A stretch of 64,000 bases of DNA from Fasciolopsis buskii (Eukaryota > Platyhelminthes > Trematoda > Plagiorchiida > Fasciolidae), in assembly GCA_008360955.1 (NCBI GenBank), contig LUCM01006580.1, forward strand, positions 62,001 through 126,000, read 5' to 3'. Positions within the stretch are counted from its first letter, which is position 1, and each line of letters starts with the position of its first letter. Shown here in pieces: positions 26,322-37,589 of this stretch. Under the pieces are notes generated by a model. The model ran no database searches and was not told where the DNA came from. It saw only the letters and a list, made by a program, of their open reading frames with translations. The position numbers and the translations under genes are program-made.

Positions 26322-29300
26322 GTAATTTGGTCAATTTTCGTCTCTCATTTTGCAGTTGATCGCCAGTTCACCGAAGTTCTGTCAAATGAAATTAAACAGG
26401 AAAAAGAAAACATGTACCAGTGCTGTCCTCCAAAAGGATTCACTGTTACCAAAGTGGAAGGAACCGAAATAGTTTTGCAGAGGCAGTATTCTGATGGAGT
26501 GTAGGTTTTCTATTTGTTCATAAGCCCTCAGGCTTGTTGAAATTGATATAAATCTTGCCGGAAGTGTAAACCCTGAAGTTGAAGATACTGAGGATGTGCC
26601 ATCAAACAGAAAGGAAGACCTCCCCATGCTGGAAGCTCACCCGGATATACGTATTCGGCTGACTAAGCCCACTGGGAAATCGGTTATATTCAACTGTTCG
26701 TTACCTTCAAGAGAAAGTCGACAGCAGCTGACTGCAGAGGGTGATCAGAATCTTCGTAAGTTTACGATAATATGAATTGCTTTCTTGTGAGGTTCATTTC
26801 CGAGGGTTTTTATCATAAACTCAATGCGGAATTCAGTCGGAATAGCCATGAAAATTTTGTTTGCCTTCTGCATAACTCACGTACGCCATGTAGAAAAGAC
26901 CCGTGAGCGCCAGAGTGCTTACTCTTACTTCGATCATTCTATGTACATGACTAGTTTCTTATTTTTCAACCCTAAACTCAGCTACGTACTCAGTTGATTC
27001 AGTCGAAATGGAGGGCGTTCCAGGCTACTTTGTGTACACGGACCTTTTTGATGACGTGAGTTTCTTTCCTGAATTCAAATTTTTAGCTTTTAGTTATGAC
27101 GCTTGTTTGATTCATCTCTGGCTTTTGCGATTTTATTCGATCACTTAAAATATCTGCAATTTCCGGTCAAGGCTCTTACTAACAGCAGCTGGAATCGTCT
27201 CACCTCTCTTGTGGATAGTCGTTTTTTAATCCGGACATTGGGACTATTGTGTCCAAGTTAAGTCCCTAGTTTAAGCGATTTGTTATTCATCGTTTTGGCT
27301 ACCGTTGCGCCCTTCATTTTAACCAAACGTCCATTGATGTCTTAGTTCACAGGAAGCATATCTGCTAAAAATACCACTGGGAAACTGAAGTCAGAATTGC
27401 TTTCGATTATGCCGTAGCGCTCTAAAGCGTCGCGACCGATCGAGTAAAAGTGCTTGTAAGCGTTGGTCTTACAGTGAGTTAGTATCGATTAAAATTTTCA
27501 GTGAAGTCATTGTGTTGTTCCCATCGTTCATTTGTCGCATTACGGCGAGCTTTTTCGTCCATGGCTCAATTATCTGTCCTTGGAAAAAGTCATGTTCGAA
27601 TTCAAAAGAATATTGTTTTCCGGCTCGTTACGTTGCCTGGCCGGTTGAGATCTTGCAGTGTGTCGCGTTGTTCCACCGTCTAGGGTCCTAGTTTACGATG
27701 TCTCCCTCGTATAGTCGGTCTTAATGCAATAAGATCACATTTTTCACCTAATCCACTAAAGTGCCAAAGGCTTGTCCCGAAATCTAGGCGAGGTTGACGT
27801 AAGGCGAGAGGTAGTTCCGTTTCTATTGATGCCCCTTACCACCACCACTTTTCTGACTCCAATACTTTCTTCAAGGGCTTCGTTGCCTCCTCGGTCGAGA
27901 TGGCCGCACGCCATGAACGCCTTTGCAAATTCTCCAGACCAACCGTACGTCAGCCTCTGTCGAAGAAATCTTACATCCACCTCGGTAGAATCGTTCCCGT
28001 TAGAGAATGAAACGAAGGCCATGACAAATGATTAATGCACTGGTTTACCCTAAATGTGTTGTATACCGGTGAATCCTCCCTAGGACTCACGAAACGGTTT
28101 TAACGGCCGCCGCGCATCACACTATCAACTGATCTATGGTTCTCTAGTTTATCTGCACGCTGAATACCAGCAATACCACTCTAACCTTTTGTCGGTAAGG
28201 GATTCCTGTTCGACCTCATCATTCGGGGTCTTGACTTTAGTAATGCATGAGGTCCTCCCTTTCATTGGTGGAAACCACGTTTAAGTATCGTATTCTACGC
28301 TGTTCTGGCCTATGTTCTTGCAGATCCTATTTGGTGCTGTTATCTTTAAACAAAGACAGTGGCGCACTACCAATAAGTTTTTATTTGTAAAAAAGGGAAA
28401 GCTGACCTTGGGCCAGCGTGCCCTGGTTTTTAGTCGCGGCGTCACGGCATCATCCCAAAAGTCGGAAAAAAATACAGGAACTGCGACATTTAGTCGTATC
28501 AGCTGTTGTCTCCAACCACCGCGTGGAGAATCCGGTGAACCTTACATGATGGCGTGACTCCCTAGCAGTACCCGTCCATCAATCACCATGAGCTGCATGT
28601 TTACAAATCCATACTGCATCAGCCCTCGAGGAGGATAATCAGAATTGCGCTGCTTATTGAACGGGGTGTATAGTAATAGGTATGTTGCTGCTCAGAGTTC
28701 TCTTACTCAACTTCTGTCTCCAGCCCACTTTGCCTACCCATAATGTCGCTACTGATAACGCCCGATAGTGGCAACGGTTTCTTGTCAAGTAGTGTAGTAG
28801 GTAGTTTAAGTCTGTTATCTCACATCTCAAGCCTCGTCACCCTCTGAATCTCGGTTCCTTCAATGTGCGCACTCTCACGCAGGCTGGCCAACAGGCATGT
28901 TTGGCTCTGACAGTGGACTCACTTTCGATTGATGTCTGCTGCGTGAGTGAAACACGAATTCAGGATTCGAGTAGAGTAATTCAGCTAACTGCTCCAAATG
29001 TCTCGTCAAGATATTTCTCTCATACTTCAGGAGACGAAGCTGTGGGTCAACGCGGTGTAGGAATGGTCTTAAATAAGAAGGCTGAAGCAGTCCTTTTAGA
29101 TTGGATCCCATTCAACAGTCGCTTGTGTGACATGAGACTGCAGGGATCAGGCGACGTCCGAAAGGGATAGTGGTGTTAAGTGCAGTTTATTTGTTATCTC
29201 GGCATACGCTCCAACAAACTGCAACACTGGCATGGAGGAAGACGAGTTTTACGATAACCTCGTCGTTCTTGTTCGGAGGAGCAAACGCTCTGACATTGCA

Positions 29301-32300
29301 GTGGTAGCAGGTGACTCTAATGCTCAAGTTGGAAAACTTGGTGCATCGGAGTCCTGTTTGGTTGGGCGATGCGCCTTGCCTGCACAGCAATAAGATAACG
29401 GGGAACAGATTTTTGGATTTTATGCGGAAAGCAACTTATTCCTTTATAGCACGGATTTCTGGCTCTTGGCGCACAACATAGCGCTCTAACTCGACAGGTA
29501 CTTTGAATCAGATTGACCATATTGCAGTAAGCTACCGTTGGCGCGGTTCTGTAGATCGTATAGGACCACGTACGTCGAATCGGACCATGCGACCGTTTTA
29601 ATGCGATTTTTGCTGTAGCTGAATGGCCATCGACACAGGCCACAAACTCGATTGGCTGTCCAACGTATGTTTGATTCGGCTGTTGGCAACAGCTATGAAC
29701 AGAAACTGTTCGAGGAACTAAGAGTTTCGACGAGCAGCAATGTAGACGAACAGCGGGGTCAAATCAAGTTGGTGATGCATTTGGCAGCAGATTTCGCTTG
29801 TGGTCCTAGGTTAGCGTTCATCAAAGTCACTGGATCTCGCAAGGTTCGCTGGGTCTAATGGAGCAAAAACGCCAGATACCTAGCTGCAAGGAAGTGAACA
29901 AGATGCGTCGACAGTTGCAGCGTCAGTTGACCATAAGCCTTAAGAGTGACCGTGAGATGGAGGAAGCGGCCGCTTCAGGTAACAGTCAAAGACTGTTTAA
30001 GGCTATACGCGACAGCGGTGGACGGTGATCGTCGGTTAGTGAAGTCGTGTGCGATAAGAATGGAGAGCTCATCCATGGTAGACAGCGAAGGCTGGGCCGT
30101 TGGGCAGAACATATCGAGGATCAGTTTAGCTGGCCGCACGCTAACGTGTTCAGTCCGACGTCTGGAGCTGCAAATCCTTGACAGGTGTCTGTCGACCCCT
30201 AGGTAATTCGAAATGGAGTCGAATATTTTCCTTCTGAACTGGGCAAGAGCAGTCGGCCCTGACAAACTCCTCCCAGTTATTTTCAAACTAGGTAAAAAAA
30301 GCTCTGATAAAAGCTCTTACCTCGCTTCGTGCTATCTGGGACCAGGAACGTATTCCGTTGTAGAGTGGATCACTGTACCCATGTTCAAGAAAAACGCGGA
30401 GTGACTGGCAATCATCGTGAGATTAGTTTAATTCAGATAGTTACTAAAGTGTTATCTTCGATGATGCTGCGTCGTTTGACACCGACTCGCGAAAGTCATA
30501 TTTACGAACAATCGGCTGGATTTCGTCCAGCTGGAGGCTGCATCGACTAGATATTGACCCTTCGACAGTTACTAGAAACGCACCACACGAACCACTGCCC
30601 TACGATCGTACTCTTTCTGGACGTGAAAGGCGCGTTCGACTATTCAGCGCCGTCCACCGGGGTAGTGCCAACAAAGTTCGTGAACCTGTTGCGAGCATTG
30701 TACTTGCGTACTTGTGGTCGCATGAAGGTATACGGTGAAATATGACGTTCATTTGAGACGATTAATGGCATTCAATAGGGGTCTCCTATCTCACCATTCT
30801 TGTTCAACTTCGCCATGGAGGGACGTAACTGGCAGTTGGTGAGAAACTGTCTAGATTGCATAGATGACATTGTATGCCTGTTCGAATCTGCGGACCATGT
30901 AGGAAGTGCACTAGACAGACTTCCGAGGTGCGTATCTCGGTTCGGCCTGTGTTGAAAAGTGTGAAGTGCTGTCACAGCACTGGACAACAGTAGTGCCGAA
31001 CTTGGTACGGGATGGAAAGAAATTAGCGGTTGCGGACCGTTTCACTTACCTTGGTAGCTGCGTGTCGGGCGATGTTAACAAGACAGTAGGAGTTAACGCG
31101 TTTATCGACGGCTCGAGCGTTTTACGCTGAACGGCAGTTATAGCGTTGGCTCGATATTTCACTGAAGTTGAAAGGTCGTGTTTGCTGTACCGCAGTGCGC
31201 CCAGTCATCACCATCGTTCAGCGTTAAACAGCAAGCCAAGCCTCACTGACCGCTGCCTTTTCCCCATAGTTACGCGTTTCTATAGAAAGAGTGAATATCC
31301 AAGGGGAACAGGTAATGGACCTACACAAACGGGAAAAGATAAGACGCCACTCCAACCAACGTACGGAACGCAGTCTAACTGTACAAACGCACTCTTCCAA
31401 TCATTCTGATTCGATAGAAAATGACAACAATCGTAACTGTTCACGGTTCGTTGTCATATCTTTCAGTGTCTCTAGCCAGCTAGTTGGTGGGTCTCTCGGA
31501 CCCCAACCACGGAGACGTGAGACACCTACAATACATAAGTTCGCTGTACATTTTCTCGTTCCTCTCCGAGGACTGATGCAATATAGAATTATTTATAGGC
31601 GTGTAACGCATGGGGATTGATGGACGGGTACTGCTAGGGAGTCCAGCTGATAAGCAAACTTAAGATTAGGATTCTCAGCCAAAGCCTTTGGTTTTGACAA
31701 GATCCTGACCGCAAATAAGCGGGATATAGCTTTTCCAGCTGAGCTGATAACTCAGATCAACCCCCGACTTGGAGGACCAATAGACTACGTCAGGCCTCTA
31801 CCAATTGACCCTCCAGGCATGATTGGATCTCCGGCTTGAGATAAGCCATCCTATATAGCTCGTTGGATTATGGAGGCACGCAAGCCGTCACACATCAAGG
31901 TGTACTCTCTTGCGCGCAGTCCGGTTTTTTGGTTGCGAGGCATAAAGCGTGCGTGTCGGAGATGTACGTCGCTTGGTTTTCGACCACCGACATCTACGTA
32001 GTACCGCCAGAATTGGACGAAGCGACCGAGGGAGTAATGCAGAGGTGAAGAATCTAGCATTGGGTGTCGGTTCTGAGAATGCTTTATCTCAGCGTATGAA
32101 GCTTGATCGACCACGTTGGTTGGGTCACTTGTTGCTTACGGCAAATTCGTCTACCATATCGTGCTCTATTTTGCGTTCCTCCCACGAAGTGGAGAAAGCC
32201 ATGTGAAGGTCAACAGATGGCGTGACAACGTGGAATGAGAAAATCGCAACGGTCTTAGGTAATGTAGGTCTCATGTTTTAGTCCGAAAGACCCGTCAGCT

Positions 32301-33455
32301 AGCTGGCTAGAGACACTGAAGGATATGGCAGTGAACTGTGGGCATCGGCGATCGTGTCGTCATTTTCTATCGAATTCAGAATGATTGGAAGAGTGCGTTT
32401 GTGTAGTTAGATTGTGTCCCGTGTGTAGCTACTGCAGAATTCTTATCTTCTGCCCCCTTTGTAAGTCTACTCTCTGTCCCGTTTGCATATTTACTTTTGA
32501 CAGAATCATGTAGCTCTGGGAAAATGCAACGATCATTGGGGTTTGCGTAGCTGTTTAACGCTGTATGATAATGATGGTGGCGTACCCTAACTTTGTAATC
32601 GGACTGGGCTTGCACGACTTAGTGTACTGGTTAGGGTTTCCATATCGTTTTACGTTGTCTGTCACTGATCACTAACTCACTATATGCCTCTAGAGATATG
32701 TGGAGTCGCAGTCGTTCTGCGAACATGCGCAAAACATGTCCCAACCACCTTAATCAATTTAATAGCCGAGGAATTCAACCCAGGACCTATTCCTTTACGC
32801 CTAGCCGTGAGTTAAGGAATTCTTTTGCCTTATGCTGCAGCAACGACAATATCAAACACCGACTGGTTTCATTATCTGTCCACAACGGCCGTGTTACCGA
32901 GCTGTACAACAGCACCGGTTTTACTGCTGTTGTGTAACTCCAACTTTTAATTTATGGCCGTATATCAATCGGAAGCCGCAGACGCTCCAGATCGATGAGT
33001 ACCAGCTGAGCTTTCTCTGTATTCGAGTGTACTTCATCCGATGTAAGAGCACAAAGTGCAGTTACCCAAGTAATTCTGCCTACCTCAACCTAGCGTTAAA
33101 CCTTCAGGTCTTAAAATGATTCACCATTGTTTGGGGATTAACTCATTCGCACCGCTACAGAATTTTGCCTCTTTCTGATATAAAATTAGTCGTACAACTG
33201 CCTTCCTAAGTTTCCTGTTGTCGTCTGCATGTGCTAAACTACGATAGCTGCGATGGTGTGCCTTTTGAATTAATAATGGCACAGCCTCTATCTGTTTCCT
33301 TTTTCCAGAACATGTATGACCATACGATGCAACTTTTAATGGAACGACAATTGGACGCAGCTTTTCAAGACGAGTTACAAGACTATTGTACTGCAGAGGA
33401 ACACAAGTTGTATCTAAAATTCTTAGATGAGTTTCATGCCTATTGTCGAGAGTGA
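26171..33455 (+). CDS. C1QBP: C1QBP / p32 (MAM33 family) mitochondrial protein, complete gene, 5 exons
   Basis: C1QBP (p32, gC1qR, MAM33 in yeast) is an acidic, doughnut-shaped homotrimer of the mitochondrial matrix, needed for mitochondrial translation and oxidative phosphorylation; it has been reported at other sites too. Coding exons are 26171-26321, 26356-26500, 26532-26755, 26982-27055 and 33309-33455, giving 741 nt and 246 residues; all phases agree. Residues 1-50 are Arg-rich and nearly free of acidic residues, as in a matrix targeting presequence. Residues 51-65 (RQFTEVLSNEIKQEKE) match the first helix of the family. The C-terminal exon (MYDHTMQLL ... FLDEFHAYCRE) matches the last two helices of human C1QBP without gaps. 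Human C1QBP is 282 residues; the shorter length mostly reflects a shorter acidic central loop. The fourth intron is 6.25 kb and full of retrotransposon sequence. No AATAAA was seen just after the stop. Confidence 0.93.
26322..26355 (+). other. C1QBP intron 1, 34 nt
   Basis: GT...AG with a pyrimidine-rich TTTTCGTCTCTCATTTTGCAG end. Removing it joins the presequence to the conserved first helix in frame. Introns this short at gene 5' ends are known from Schistosoma and other flukes. Confidence 0.88.
26356..26500 (+). CDS. C1QBP: C1QBP exon 2
   Basis: Encodes the first helix (DRQFTEVLSNEIKQEKEN) and the first beta strands (GFTVTKVEGTEIVLQRQYSDG), aligning to the human segment with FLSDEIKEE and ELNGTEAKLVRKV. 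Confidence 0.9.
26501..26531 (+). other. C1QBP intron 2, 31 nt
   Basis: GTAGGT...CCTCAG, only 31 nt. Without removal the frame hits TAG straight after DGV; with removal it continues as VLVEIDINLAG, matching the ITVTFNIN strand of human C1QBP. Confidence 0.88.
26532..26755 (+). CDS. C1QBP: C1QBP exon 3
   Basis: Encodes an acidic loop (EVEDTEDVPSNRKED), then strands IRIRLTKPTGKSVIFNCSLP, matching VVEVIKNDDGKKALVLDCHYP of the human protein. Ends one base into a codon at C|GTAAGT. Confidence 0.9.
26982..27055 (+). CDS. C1QBP: C1QBP exon 4
   Basis: Encodes TYSVDSVEMEGVPGYFVYTD and LFDD, ending in phase 0 at GAC|GTGAGT. The acceptor used here gives TYSVDSV, aligning with the FSIREVSF strand; a second in-frame CAG 12 bases downstream could give a form four residues shorter. 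Confidence 0.87.
28552..32592 (+). mobile_element. RTE-like non-LTR retrotransposon, decayed, near full length
   Basis: Read on +, the element has an APE-type endonuclease from about 28850 (GSFNVRTLTQAGQQ, CCVSETRIQDSS, WIPFNSRLC, VVAGDSNAQVG, QIDHIAVSYRWRG), a linker, and a reverse transcriptase from about 30210 (ISLIQIVTKVLSSMML, SAGFRPAGGCID, FLDVKGAFD, DDIVCLFES). A C-terminal region lies at about 31890-32360 (VFDHRHLRS, RPRWLGHLL, WLETLKDMA), followed by a 3' UTR ending in a TGATAATGATGGTGG tail. Simple-repeat tails of this kind are typical of RTE-clade elements. Many frameshifts and stops kill it. The open part 28865-29170 is the longest intact piece. It sits in sense orientation in C1QBP intron 4. 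The start near 28552 is inferred from a match to the 5' part of the nested copy. Confidence 0.8.
31196..31650 (-). mobile_element. internally deleted RTE-like derivative, antisense and nested
   Basis: Reverse-complemented, its first 85 bases or so match the 5' end of the surrounding element (28552-28640; shared GACTCCCTAGCAGTACCCGT). It then jumps to the last coding segment (WLETLKDMA equivalent) and the 3' UTR, ending in a CATCACCATC repeat on +. All endonuclease and RT sequence is missing. This is the form expected of a non-autonomous derivative moved by the parent's machinery. Confidence 0.55.
32593..33308 (+). other. rest of C1QBP intron 4, nothing recognised
   Basis: No element or conserved frame was recognised here before the acceptor at 33308. 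The small open frames match nothing known. Confidence 0.5.
33309..33455 (+). CDS. C1QBP: C1QBP exon 5 (C-terminal helices and stop)
   Basis: After a TTTCCTTTTTCCAG acceptor, 48 codons and TGA. YDHTMQLLMERQLDAAFQDE and FLDEFHAYCRE align to the human YDHLMDFLADRGVDNTFADE and FLEDLKSFVKSQ. This is the most conserved part of the family and fixes the identification. Confidence 0.93.
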   Translation, partial: NMYDHTMQLLMERQLDAAFQDELQDYCTAEEHKLYLKFLDEFHAYCRE

Positions 33456-33659
33456 GGACTACGGATTTCAAATATGTACATCCCTTAGCCACATCAAGCA
33501 TTTTCCATACAAGTTCTTAACACTGCCTGTTTTCTTATTTCTTAGCTATGAAATCTCTGTCGGGGAAATTGGTTAGACTCTCTTCGTCTGGGGTTCGACG
33601 AAGTCAAACAACGTAGAAGTGAAAAAAACAAGAGTAAGAGATCGGAGAAGTGACGAAGC

Positions 33660-34542
33660 ATTTTGCGACCATCACCAGTTTCAGGTGGAAAGCTCTTATC
33701 TAGGACAGGTAAAGATCTGAGTTACATATTGCATCGGTCGTCTCATAGGATAGTCATGAGTGCGCTGCACATTGCGTCGAGCAGGGTAGTGATAAGTGTA
33801 CTGCTGGTCAGAGTTTCTTCTTTTACCCAAACTGTCTCGAGTCAGCATGGTGTAAAAATACTATTAAGTGAGAAGGCTGAAGCCACCTTTTCATACTAGA
33901 TCCCAGTTAACATTCGTTTATGTTCCGAAAGGCTGCGGGGATCAATCGGCATACGGATGGATAGCTGTGTCAAGCGTAGCTTGTTTGTCATCGCGGCTTG
34001 CACCTAAACGGACTGCAGCGCTGACATGAAAAAGACGAGTATTTTGACGAACTCGTCACTTGTTCGCAGAAGCAAACGCTGTGACATCGTAGTGCTATCA
34101 GACATTTTTTATGCTTCTAGTGTATCGCAGGCTGTTTAGATGGGTGCTGCGTCTTGCCTCCTCAGCGAACAGATAACGGAGAAAGGCATCTCCACTTTCG
34201 TGCGGACAATCGTTTATTCTTGTCGCATTGCGACGTCGCGCGCTAACTCGACTGGTATTCTGAATCAGATCGACCATATTGCAGTAAGCTACCGTTGGCG
34301 CGGTTCTGTCCAGAGCTGTAGACCCTGCTGGTCTCCATACGCCGGATCGGTCTGTGCGCTACTTCTTGATGCAGGTCAGTGCCATTCATGCGGGACGCAA
34401 ACCCGGGTGGCTGCCGAATGCCTGGTTCATTAGACTGTTCGCAACAGCTATGAACAGCAACTGTCCGTCGAACTAAGAACCGCGACGAGCACTGGGACGA
34501 AATCAAGCGGGCGGTGCACTTAGCAGCAGGTTTCGTCTATCA
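33660..34542 (+). mobile_element. RTE-like endonuclease fragment
   Basis: A second + strand copy of the same endonuclease region: KAEATFSY followed by IPVNIRLC, RRSKRCDIVVLSD, and NQIDHIAVSYRWRGSVQSCR at about 34258-34320, then NSYEQQLSVELR of the linker. Stops and deletions are frequent. It lies just past the end of C1QBP. Confidence 0.75.
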
Positions 34543-34665
34543 TCCTCCAGCGTTAAACAGCAAGCCAAGCCCTACCGCTCGTTGCATTTCCCCTAGAGTT
34601 ACATGTTTCTATCAGAAGAGTGAATATGCAAACGGAGCAGGGAGCAGACTTACGAAGGAAGCAGA
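34543..34665 (-). mobile_element. RTE-like 3' UTR fragment, antisense
   Basis: Begins CAGCGTTAAACAGCAAGCCA on +, the same as in 31196 onward and 62998 onward, each of which is the reverse complement of the RTE-like 3' UTR at 32360-32592. It is joined directly to the sense endonuclease fragment on its left. Confidence 0.65.
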
Positions 34666-34924
34666 ACGATTTAACAGATTCATAGACGACAATCGACGCT
34701 TCATTACAATGGCTAGCAGTCGATAGAGATCGGCCGCGTCGGAGCAGGTGCAGTAGCTCCTCACGGGAGGGGACACCTGTCATCAACGGAATGTTACCCA
34801 AGGTGAACATTCCCCAGTTAGCGGAGGCTTGAAAACAAGCATTGTGCCAACGCAGCAACACGTAAATGGAACTGCAGAAACTGGAGAAGAGAGAAATGAC
34901 AAATTAATTTTGCACATTTTGTAA

Positions 34925-36860
34925 TTTTCTGGTTGTATTCGGGTTATTTTTAAGCAGGCTGAGTTCTACAGAAAGGCTACCCAGCGCCAGTGACTTCGGT
35001 TCTGAGTCACATCTCCCAGCATCTCGAGCCAGCTCATCTCTTGGGCCGCAACCAGGAGGGCGCGAAGCGCAACCGAAGCCAACTTCATTCCTCTTTTCCA
35101 AGTCTTGGCCTGATCGATGGGTCGCTTTTTCAACCTTGCTCAGCACCTGGTCAAGCATACGCAGTGTCCACCGAATGTTAAGTGACTACATATCCCAATC
35201 GCCAAGCGGTCTAGTGCGCGTTGAATTGCCTGCGCATTGTCACTCAGCAAAGCGATATCATCGGCCTGCTCGAAGTCGAAAACTGTTTCCTGGAACGAGT
35301 TGAACTCCGCCGTCTAACGGACCAGATAAAGCGTCCTGCGGAACATCCTCTAAGACAAAGTCGAAAAGAATTGGGGATATAGAAAACCCCTTCCACACTA
35401 CACTGGAGAAGGCGAAAGCTGACTATGAGTCCTACCTCGACCCGGGGTGTGATGGTACAATCCTTTGAGAATAGACACACGTCTTAAGTACTCCATTTCT
35501 CAACAATCAGTGCCATAATGCAGACCTATCAACAGGGTCAAAGGCCTCCCGAATATCCAAGCACATGGTGGTCGTTGGCCTTTGGAGGGTAAAACGATGC
35601 ACTGACACCTGTCAGATGGAGATTTTATCGACGAGTCCACGACCAGAGGGAAACCCGGCCTGTTCCTCACGAGTTTCCTCTTCACGCGTGCTGTACAACC
35701 TGCGAAGAATGGTGGACAAAAGTTTTGACGCTATCGGGATTAGGCTAATATTCCTAGGGTTAGAGTAGCCACTGCTTAAGTCCTTTTTGACAATGAGGAC
35801 AACAATCGGCTCTCTCCAGGAGGGGGTTTTCTCGGAAGGTCTCTGACCAGTCCCATTCCCATTGGAGCCCGGTGCTTTTTGACGTCCTAATCGGATTTCC
35901 TTGAGGATCTCCGCCTCAGTTGGTGGATCTGTTGTAACAAGGCACCGGACGCTTGCGGAAATGGCTGCAGGAGGCGCTGATGCCGAGGATCAGCTAAACT
36001 GTGCCTGAAAGTGCTCTAGCCAGCGTGCAGGACGTCACTGCCGGCTGCGGATAGGCGAGCCGTCAGCTTCACAGATCGCCTCGCTCACATCCAATTCTTT
36101 TCTATCACTGGCTCGAATTAGGTGAAACAACTTGCGGGAATTTCCCGTGGCAGCAGCACAGTCCATCTGCAAAGCCCGTTGAGGTGGGGGCAGTTCTTGG
36201 TTTTAGCCCATGCGCTCCGAAATATTAATAGACGAGTCGGATCAGATAGCTTGTCCCAATCTAATCGACGCTGGACCATGAGGGTACGTGGACAGCGTAG
36301 TGCACACTAACTTGCGGTCGAGTTGAATGGGAGTGCCTCAGTACGGCCAGCAGTTTTGCAGACAGCCCCGCCATCTTTAACTGATAGCGATTTGGTCGAT
36401 CTGAGCACAACGTTCACTGGAAGAGGAGGGACGCCAAGTGGCGTAACGGCTATTGGGACGTCTGAAATTCGTACTGATGAGAAACAATTGATGGTCTGAG
36501 CACAAAGGCAACAACCGTTCTCCGTTGTTAACTCTATATGAACCTCCAAGTATTACTGCACGTAGCCGGCTTTCGGTTGGTATCCAGTCAGATAATCCAG
36601 CTTCAGTCCTATCAATAAGGGCCACACGAACACCAGGAACACCAAAATCCGCAGCCTTAGGGTCCCCAAAAACGCGCATAGAACTTTTCGGATGGACTAG
36701 ATGAGGATGTCAGGCGGATAATAGGGCTGGAGTCTTAAATGCGGGTCTTTTGGACACAGTACACATCGATGGCTAGGATTTCTAGGCTAAACGCTCCTGT
36801 TGACCTATGCGCGTCAGTGTTCACACGTTGAAGGGGCGTCGAAGGCGAAGAAATGCATTA
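34925..36860 (-). mobile_element. RTE-like non-LTR retrotransposon relic, second subfamily
   Basis: On the - strand the order is: endonuclease from about 36860 (IDVYCVQKTRI, IIRLTSS, DWIPTESRLRAV, LLPLCSDHQLFL, QIDQIAIS), a linker, then RT from about 35950 to 35200 (LVRNRPGFPLVVD, a region equal to FSISPILFDFVLEDV), and a C-terminal end near 35000 (GPRDELARDAGR). The short AT-rich 3' end is at about 34925. The residues differ enough from the + strand copy (LCSDHQLFL, TNFRRPN) to suggest a different subfamily. Stops and frameshifts interrupt it. The open frame at 36858-37094 just upstream may be its 5' region but has no recognisable domain. Confidence 0.75.
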
Positions 36861-37094
36861 GCCGGCGGAAGCGGGTTTCGGTGAGATTTGGATCCTCTCT
36901 GAGGGAGAACGCGAGAGAACAGGAACAGGGCTTATACGGGTGACACTACTAGCATGACTGACTGCAGATCCCGAGGAGTGTAAAGATGAGGAAGAATAAC
37001 ACGAACTACCAGGTGAACAAACAGTTGTGCACAGTGGCATCTCGCTTTTGCAATCGGGGGAAAAGCCAGAATCGTTCACGCGTATATCAGTCAC

Positions 37095-37589
37095 CCATGG
37101 TTGAATCCGTTGTGGCCTGTTGTACTACTAGATCGCCCAGTCTAGGGTAGGCCTTTTTATTGGAAGATGCACCTATAGCCTTTGCGCAATCAAGCGCTTT
37201 CTGCAAGGCGGCAGAATCATTCCAGATGAGGCGGCGGCCAGTTGATCGGTTCGTATGGCTTTCCTGGGAAACCGCATTTCGTTAGTATTCATTGTCGCCG
37301 GCGTTCCATACTCAGTCCTCCACCATTTCGACTTGCTAAGTCATTGTTGGGCACTAGAAAATAACATAATCTCAGACGTCGCTAAATGTGACCGGCTCAT
37401 AAGTTGCTGTTAATCAGGTCGCCGTACGCTGAACCGTCAGTCCAGCAACCACAGTAGGTTTTCTTTCCGCTTACCTGAGCATTCTTCGACGCGCTGGTCC
37501 GCTTCTCGCCGTCACTAAGAGAGCAACCTACCATATAGGTATAACAAGACCCCCAACCTTCAGTCGACCTTGTCGCTTAGCTCCTCACA
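37095..37589. other. unassigned sequence between two retroelements
   Basis: Base composition resembles the neighbouring elements. It may hold Gypsy gag/protease remains, but no motif is visible. Confidence 0.35.

Larger units (their letters stand above)
27056..33308 (+). other. C1QBP intron 4, 6.25 kb, retrotransposon-filled
   Basis: Donor GTGAGT at 27056 and acceptor TTTTTCCAG at 33308. The first 1.5 kb and the last 0.7 kb hold no recognised element; between them lies an RTE-like element in sense orientation with a nested antisense derivative. Confidence 0.85.

Noticed and set aside
26112..26504. 130-codon + frame across C1QBP exons 1 and 2
   Set aside because: Its first half reads exon 1 and intron 1 out of frame. 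Only its second half (exon 2) is real coding sequence; splicing out 34 nt gives the family-like protein.
27756..28035. Overlapping 87- and 88-codon frames on both strands
   Set aside because: Probably a repeat or chance GC-richer block in C1QBP intron 4; no family recognised and no splice signals linking it to the gene.
33121..33501. 126-codon - strand frame
   Set aside because: Antisense shadow of C1QBP exon 5, whose + strand translation matches the family end to end.
36858..37094. 78-codon Ser-rich - frame upstream of the RTE-like endonuclease
   Set aside because: Could be the element's 5' region, but there is no domain or conserved start to support calling a separate gene.
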